From Dryas octopetala (taxonomy: Eukaryota; Streptophyta; Magnoliopsida; Rosales; Rosaceae): 64,000 bases of DNA. The translations under genes and the position numbers were made by a program. The stretch lies in contig OY992835.1 in the NCBI GenBank assembly GCA_963921425.1, positions 10,664,001 to 10,728,000 of the forward strand, read 5' to 3'. Below the pieces are notes generated by a model. That model was given only the letters and a program-made list of their open reading frames with translations, was not told the origin of the DNA and did not search any database. Positions 59,153 through 64,000 of this stretch are shown in pieces; position 1 is the stretch's first letter, and the number at the start of each line of letters is the position of its first letter.

Positions 59153-59195
59153 TTTTGGCGCCCAAAACTGTAGAGTAAAGTTTAATTTTCCCGCC
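59153..59195. promoter_or_regulatory. Two E2F-type boxes in the CTF7 promoter
   Basis: TTTTGGCGCCCAAAA (59153-59167) contains TTTGGCGC. TTTTCCCGCC (59186-59195) contains the canonical TTTCCCGC. Both fit the E2F consensus TTTSSCGC and lie about 90 and 125 bases upstream of the CTF7 ATG, consistent with S-phase expression. Confidence 0.7.
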
Positions 59196-59434
59196 TAGCT
59201 TATTATGTAGCCTTTCGACCCTTAATAAAATAGATAATTTCAGACCAAAAAGTAAAAAGTAAAAAGTAAAAAATACAAATGCAAATGTTATAAAATAAAC
59301 AATACAAAACTTCAATTACCCACGTATTTGTATCTTATAAGTTATAACATCTTACTTATTAATTATAGGATAGGTAGATTCTAACTGCAAATCTTGTTCT
59401 TTCTCAAAAAAAAAAAAAAAAAAAAAAAAAAAGG

Positions 59435-59796
59435 GTCAAATACAAAAATGGTCCTCGAATTTTACATTAATTCTCAATGTGGTCCACTAATTATAAAAAG
59501 TGTCAATTTAATTCACGAATTTTCCAAGTTGTACCAAAGCAGTACAAACGTTAACTTTCATCTGAAAATTAACATAATTGATTACATGAAAATGTGATAA
59601 ATAGACTGAAATGCCCCTGAAAATATGGTCACTTGTTGTGCACATGATCAGTTTTCGTTAAATTTTTCGATGAAAGTTAACGCTTATACTTCTTTGATAC
59701 AACTTGAAAAGTTCGTGAATCAAATTAACACTTTTTATAATTAGTAGACCAAATTAAAATTCACTGTAAAGTTCATAGGTCATTTTTGTATTTAAC
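59435..59796. mobile_element. Foldback MITE
   Basis: Arms of about 125 bases. Left: AAATACAAAAATGGTCC, ACTAATTATAAAAAGTGT, GTTAACTTTCATC. Right, inverted: AAATACAAAAATGACC, the same ACTAATTATAAAAAGTGT, and GTTAACTTTCATC. Flanked on both sides by A runs, so a duplication cannot be read. Confidence 0.8.
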
Positions 59797-59982
59797 AAAA
59801 AAAAATTGAAATCTTCAATTACATTATAAAAGTGTAAAATTATTTTCTAATGTAAATCAAAATTATTAAAAATTCTTAGACAAACATAGGTGCAAAATAA
59901 AACTGACACAAGCCCAGTGTCTATTTCAATTTTGTTTAATCTTTTAACAAAACACCAAGGGCAAAAGCTGAAAAATAATTTA

Positions 59983-60381
59983 GGGTTTATTTCATATTTA
60001 GTACCTAAATTTTGACCCTTGTTTTAATGTGGTACCTAAACTTTTATTTGTCCCAATTGAGTACCAAAACTTTTATTTTGTATCTAATAGGTACCAAAAT
60101 GAATTTCTGTTAAAATTGTCTATAAAAGTTAGGGGCAATATAGTCAAAGTATATTTTAATTATTATTTTTATATGTTTAAAATTATTAAAAAAAAACACA
60201 CAACAAAAAAAAATAAAAAATATAATTAAAATATAAATTTTTTGAAGTGACTATATTGCCCCTAACTTTTGTTGACAATTTTAACAAAAATTCATTTTGG
60301 TACCTATTAGACACAAATAAAAGTTTAGGTACCACATTAAGACAATGGTCAAAGTTTAAGTACTAAATATAAAAAAAACCC
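59983..60381. mobile_element. Foldback MITE with 9-bp duplication, Mutator-like
   Basis: Arms of about 170 bases, starting GGGTTTATTTCATATTTAGT and, inverted, GGGTTTTTTTTATATTTAGT. Both hold TGGTACCTAAACTTTTATTT and GTTAGGGGCAATATAGTCA. A perfect AATAATTTA duplication at 59974-59982 and 60382-60390. Confidence 0.88.
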
Positions 60382-60390
60382 AATAATTTA

Positions 60391-61547
60391 AATACAGTGT
60401 ATACCCGACCGACTAAATTTTCTTTTAATGTTATTTCTGAGAAAGCGATTTTGTTATTACCATCTTCAGTTAAGAAGTAAAACTAGTACAAATGTCTCTT
60501 GATGGACTTGCTGAGTTGCTTCACAGTTCGTTTCTTGTTTTTCTTCTTGCAGCTTAACCAAAAAGGCAAAAAGAGAGTACTAAACCAACTATTAGCATCA
60601 GTCTGTTCAAACCCAAATAAGGACATTTCCACAACAAAATTGGACACCCAGTATACACATACAATGAGATATGACATAGAATGTAATTTAGCCTCATACC
60701 CCAAAACCCCAAAAATATGCTAGGTGTTTGCTATGCTACTCTTCTTTTTCTTCTTTTCCTTTTGATCTGCCAAGCATGGTTTTGCTAACTCAAAGTTGCA
60801 CTCCTTGTAGCCATGAGGAAGACACCACCTGGGCCACGGGAGACTTGAACTCAGTAATGCCTTCAAGTACCTAAGCTAAATCAAGCCGAGGATCATTGAC
60901 CGAGATAGATCCAGAAGACATTCTCTACTTGCTGTCAGGATCTTGATCATCTGTTATCCTCCAATTTTACATTCCTTAGTCGATCAAGTGCCCACTGATA
61001 CATAGAGCTGCCAAAGTTTTCCAAAACCAGCAAGCACTATCCAACCATCAACATGAGAGTAGCCAAAGTTTTCTCCAACCATCAACCTCAGAGCAGCCAA
61101 CATTTTCTCCAAAAATGCCATAAATATGAAAGCCCATGGAAAGTTTTCTCCAACCATCAAACTGATAGCATCTCAAAAGTTTTCTCCAAAAATTCCATAA
61201 TCAGGAAAACCAATTTTTCTCAAACATTCTAACATCCAATAAATTATACATATCTTATTATAATATTACATATTCACATCAAGAGGGCTCCAACATCAAT
61301 ATACCAGAATTAGTATCAGGAAGGCTCCAACATCAATATACATAGGGTTCATAAAAAAATAAGATATGTATACAGATGCGCATCTTTGCTGGAGTTTCAT
61401 AATAATAACAGTAAAGAAAATTTTATCCTGTCCTGTTAGAACTGGACTAATGTAAATCTAAACTGTATAAATCTTAAAGCAAACATTTTAGCTAGCAAAA
61501 AACCCAATATCTCACATAATCAAGCAAAGTTCCAAGGAAATCTCACA
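60391..61547. other. Spacer with short degenerate repeats
   Basis: GCCAAAGTTTTCTCCAACCA-like words recur about five times at 61008-61190, and GGCTCCAACATCAATATAC occurs twice (about 61286-61342). Possibly downstream sequence of the FAR1-like pseudogene. No coding frame. Confidence 0.45.
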
Positions 61548-63081
61548 TCAACAATCCTGGTTATCACTCTCCATATCATGGCCCAACTCTTGCGCTTCCT
61601 CATCCCCTGAAACATTGGTTAAAAATGACAGTTAAGTTTAAGTAAAACAGTTTAGTACTAGAAGATATTAATCACAAAAATAATTCAATTCAACATACAT
61701 GGGTTAGTTGATTCAATTTTTTTACCTTTTGGATTTGAAGGACAAATTCGCTTGTCATGTCCCAACTTTTGGCATAAAGCACACTTTCTTTTTTTCTTGT
61801 TCATGACTATCTCAATACCACTTTCTAATCTGCTGGAGCTGTTAATGTCCTTCCATTCATTGGTTTGGGAGTTATTTGGGTCTGAAAGCATTAATTGAGA
61901 GGAATGAACATCAGTACATGGATCATCATTTTTTGGAGAAGCACTAGTTGGATACTGATGAGGAACTTCTGATAGTTTTTTGGATAATTCATGCATAGCT
62001 TCTATGTAAATTGTGTAAGCCTCATCTGAAGATGCTGCAATACAAGCCAATTTAGTTGCTTGTTGACACATGCGGTTAAGTCTCAAAGCTTCTGATTCTT
62101 CTTTACCATCACTTTTCACCAAATGCTCTAAATCCGTAACCCTAAATTTGTTTGCCTCTTGTCTCCATCTTGAAAGAATAAAATGGTCTGGTATGGCATG
62201 AATATCTTGACGGACAAATATTTTCAAGAGATGTCTACAAAGTATTCCAACAAACTCAAACATTTGGCAGTCACACATACCCTTGTATGTCTCCAAATTT
62301 AACTTCACCACAAACTCTTCGGGTTTGCCAATTTTTGTTTTTACTAGGTACGTCTGATATGCGATGTCGCATGCCCTTTCTTCAACTTTGTACCGCTTGA
62401 CTTGACTCCATTCATCCTTAAATTTGTCAAAAACTTTTCTGGAATACAACTTTGCTGCATGTTTCAAAAGGAATTCTCCGTCATTGACAATGCGGTGCTT
62501 ATGTTCTGATTAAAAGTCTTCATCACTTTCTTTTTCCATAATCTTATTTAATGCATGCTCATATTTGACCACAAACTCTCTAAGATTTGTTGGCAAATTT
62601 TCTTTGTGAAATTTTCCAGTCAGATTCTTAGCTGCCTTAGGCATATGCTTATTTGACGTCATTTTCATTCTTCTTGCCAGGGGAAGTACTTTGTGATTGT
62701 GAAAGTCTTTAACAACTGAAACTTTCCATTTGTTTGACCATATGTCATGTACAATGCGCATACTAGCTTTGCACCCACATTTAACTGTTGAACAACTGTT
62801 TCCTCCTTTCTTCACGTTATAATTCTCACATGTATCTCTCTCATCTTATTCATTGGGGCATACTTTCCTTGATGTGCACAAACAAATTGTCTGCTAGTTA
62901 CCTCGTTTAAACCCCATCTTGTCTTGGATTAAGATCGAATCGGAATCCAAAATCCTTCTTGCCGACCGTAATCTTCGTAGTAGTTTCTAGCTTCTTCCAT
63001 TGTTTCAAAACGCATCCCTACATATGGCGCTTTTAATTGTTGAACATTTATTTTTGGAGTACTCGTTTCACCACTCTCCAT
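61548..63081 (-). pseudogene. FAR1-related (FRS) gene, disrupted and lacking the MULE transposase domain
   Basis: Reads on the minus strand from ATG 63081 (MESGETSTPKINVQQ) into a FAR1 zinc-finger domain (APYVGMRFETMEEARNYYED, GFWIPIRS). An in-frame TAA at 62929-62931 interrupts it, and a one-base frame change near 62840 follows. The domain resumes as VKKGGNSCSTVKCGCKASMR...KVSVVKDFHNHKV. After KAAKNLTGKFHKENLPT it jumps straight to REFVVKYEHALNKIMEKE, so the roughly 200-residue MULE transposase core is absent. Another in-frame stop lies at 62510-62512. The C-terminal part (61699-62467) keeps the SWIM finger (CDCQMFEFVGILCRHLLKIF) and a CCHC-like knuckle (CALCQKLGHDKRIC). A GT-AG intron (61607-61698) leads to a last short exon ending DMESDNQDC. 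Family members are transposase-derived transcription factors; this copy is probably non-functional. Confidence 0.75.
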
Positions 63082-63580
63082 TTGATGTGCATCTGTGTCC
63101 GCTACCTTTTTAACATATTAATCATGCTCAGATAAATAATGCAAGAAGTTAAAAGACAGATGATACTAACGAGCTTCTGTGGTCTTACGAAACTAGAGCT
63201 TCAGTTGTAGAATAAGTCCTTAGAAATCAAAATGAAACCAAACAAGAACTAATTAATTTAGATTAAATTGTAACAAAATATATACAAAGATTAAACTAAG
63301 TTGAACCAAGTCAGAAACTATTATCCAAGCAATAGTGTTATGCAAATATAAAATCTACTGTCAGTATTAAAAGAGACATTAGTGAGTTTATAAATGGGCT
63401 CTCAGACATTTTTTTCTTTTTAATTAGTTACAACATATGAGAAGCGAGAATTTATAATGTTTTTAAACACTTGGAAATAAATTTTAGGGGAGGCATGCCC
63501 ACCAGCCTACCAATTGGAGAATGCAGGGACCACATAGTGAGCTCCAAACTTTGCAGTCATTAATTCCCACTCTCTAGCTA
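63082..63580. other. Intergenic, no gene seen
   Basis: AT-rich sequence between the FRS pseudogene and a possible promoter at 63581. Confidence 0.4.
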
Positions 63581-63717
63581 CTATAAATACATGCATGAGA
63601 TGTTTAACATTTAACAAAAACTAACACAAAATCATCCACTAAAGCAAAGCATCAATTCTGAATTTTAGAAATATGAAATTAGAACCCTTCCTAGTTTCTA
63701 TAACTCTTATCTGCCAG
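63581..63717 (+). other. Possible promoter and first exon of a small secreted protein
   Basis: TATA box CTATAAATAC at 63581-63590, then a leader of about 60 bases. The ATG at 63673 begins MKLEPFLVSITLICQ, a signal-peptide-like stretch that ends exactly at a donor CAG/GTATAA (63717/63718). This is the layout of many plant small Cys-rich peptide genes, but the next exon is not identifiable before the window ends. Confidence 0.25.
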
Positions 63718-64000
63718 GTATAATTAGAACTGAATTTAGAAACCTGATTTTAAAATAACAGTTCTAAATTTAGTATTGAACTGTAAAATTAGAGCTGAAC
63801 TAATGTAAACATGAACTGTATAAATGTTAAAGCAAAAATTAGAAAGAAAGAAACCCAAATCAGAACTTAAGCACAAAACATTTAGGAGAAAAAGCCATTA
63901 TAGATATTCAAAACTTATAAAGCATCGAAAGACATTAAAAAAAAAAAAAAAAAACCTAAATTAGATATATGAAAAAGAAAAAAAAAAAACAATATTCATG

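Overview
The window looks like nuclear DNA of a dicot plant. It is AT-rich, its genes have several GT-AG introns, and its recognisable products are plant families: an SBP65-type seed LEA protein, two trichome-birefringence-like (TBL) proteins, an ATI3-type ATG8-interacting protein, plant NECAP, an SAG12/SAG39-type cysteine protease and a CTF7/ECO1 cohesin acetyltransferase. ATI3 is, to my knowledge, a dicot family. The species cannot be fixed from sequence alone; a woody rosid is only a guess. Exons were placed by eye from splice sites, reading phase and family knowledge.

Layout. 1-762 (-): 5' part of a seed SBP65/LEA gene with ABRE boxes upstream. 3461-7009 (-): five-exon TBL gene. 7.1-24.1 kb: no convincing gene, but microsatellite-capped hairpins, a self-complementary minisatellite, two Mutator-like (MULE) non-autonomous elements, two short LINE tails and an inverted pair of hAT-like elements. 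24201-25990 (+): a second TBL gene from another clade. 26580-31440 (-): ATI3 gene with a 5'UTR intron and a uORF. 33101-36148 (-): eight-exon NECAP gene. 36.7-40.4 kb: foldback and long-TIR elements, one holding a LINE-type insertion. 40851-47470 (-): a LINE of the plant L1 type whose two ORFs are both open. 47518-47934 (-): a small secreted Cys-rich ORF. 48-54.9 kb: transposon debris, including an 8-bp-TSD hAT element and a copia-type LTR fossil. 54924-56030 (+): papain-like protease whose 5' leader looks frameshifted. 56572-59063 (-): CTF7 with two E2F boxes. 59.4-60.4 kb: two foldback MITEs. 61548-63081 (-): broken FAR1-related gene lacking its transposase core. 63581-63717 (+): possible first exon of a small secreted protein.

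The host genes do not form a pathway: wall acetylation (TBLs), selective autophagy (ATI3), clathrin-coat traffic (NECAP), senescence proteolysis and chromosome cohesion are simply neighbours. I found no tRNA, rRNA, CRISPR array or operon-like cluster. The most notable structures are the 2.3-kb inverted hAT pair sharing one 8-bp target-site sequence, the apparently intact LINE, the uORF that begins exactly at a splice acceptor of ATI3, and an alpha-hairpinin-like Cys pattern in the small ORF beside the LINE.
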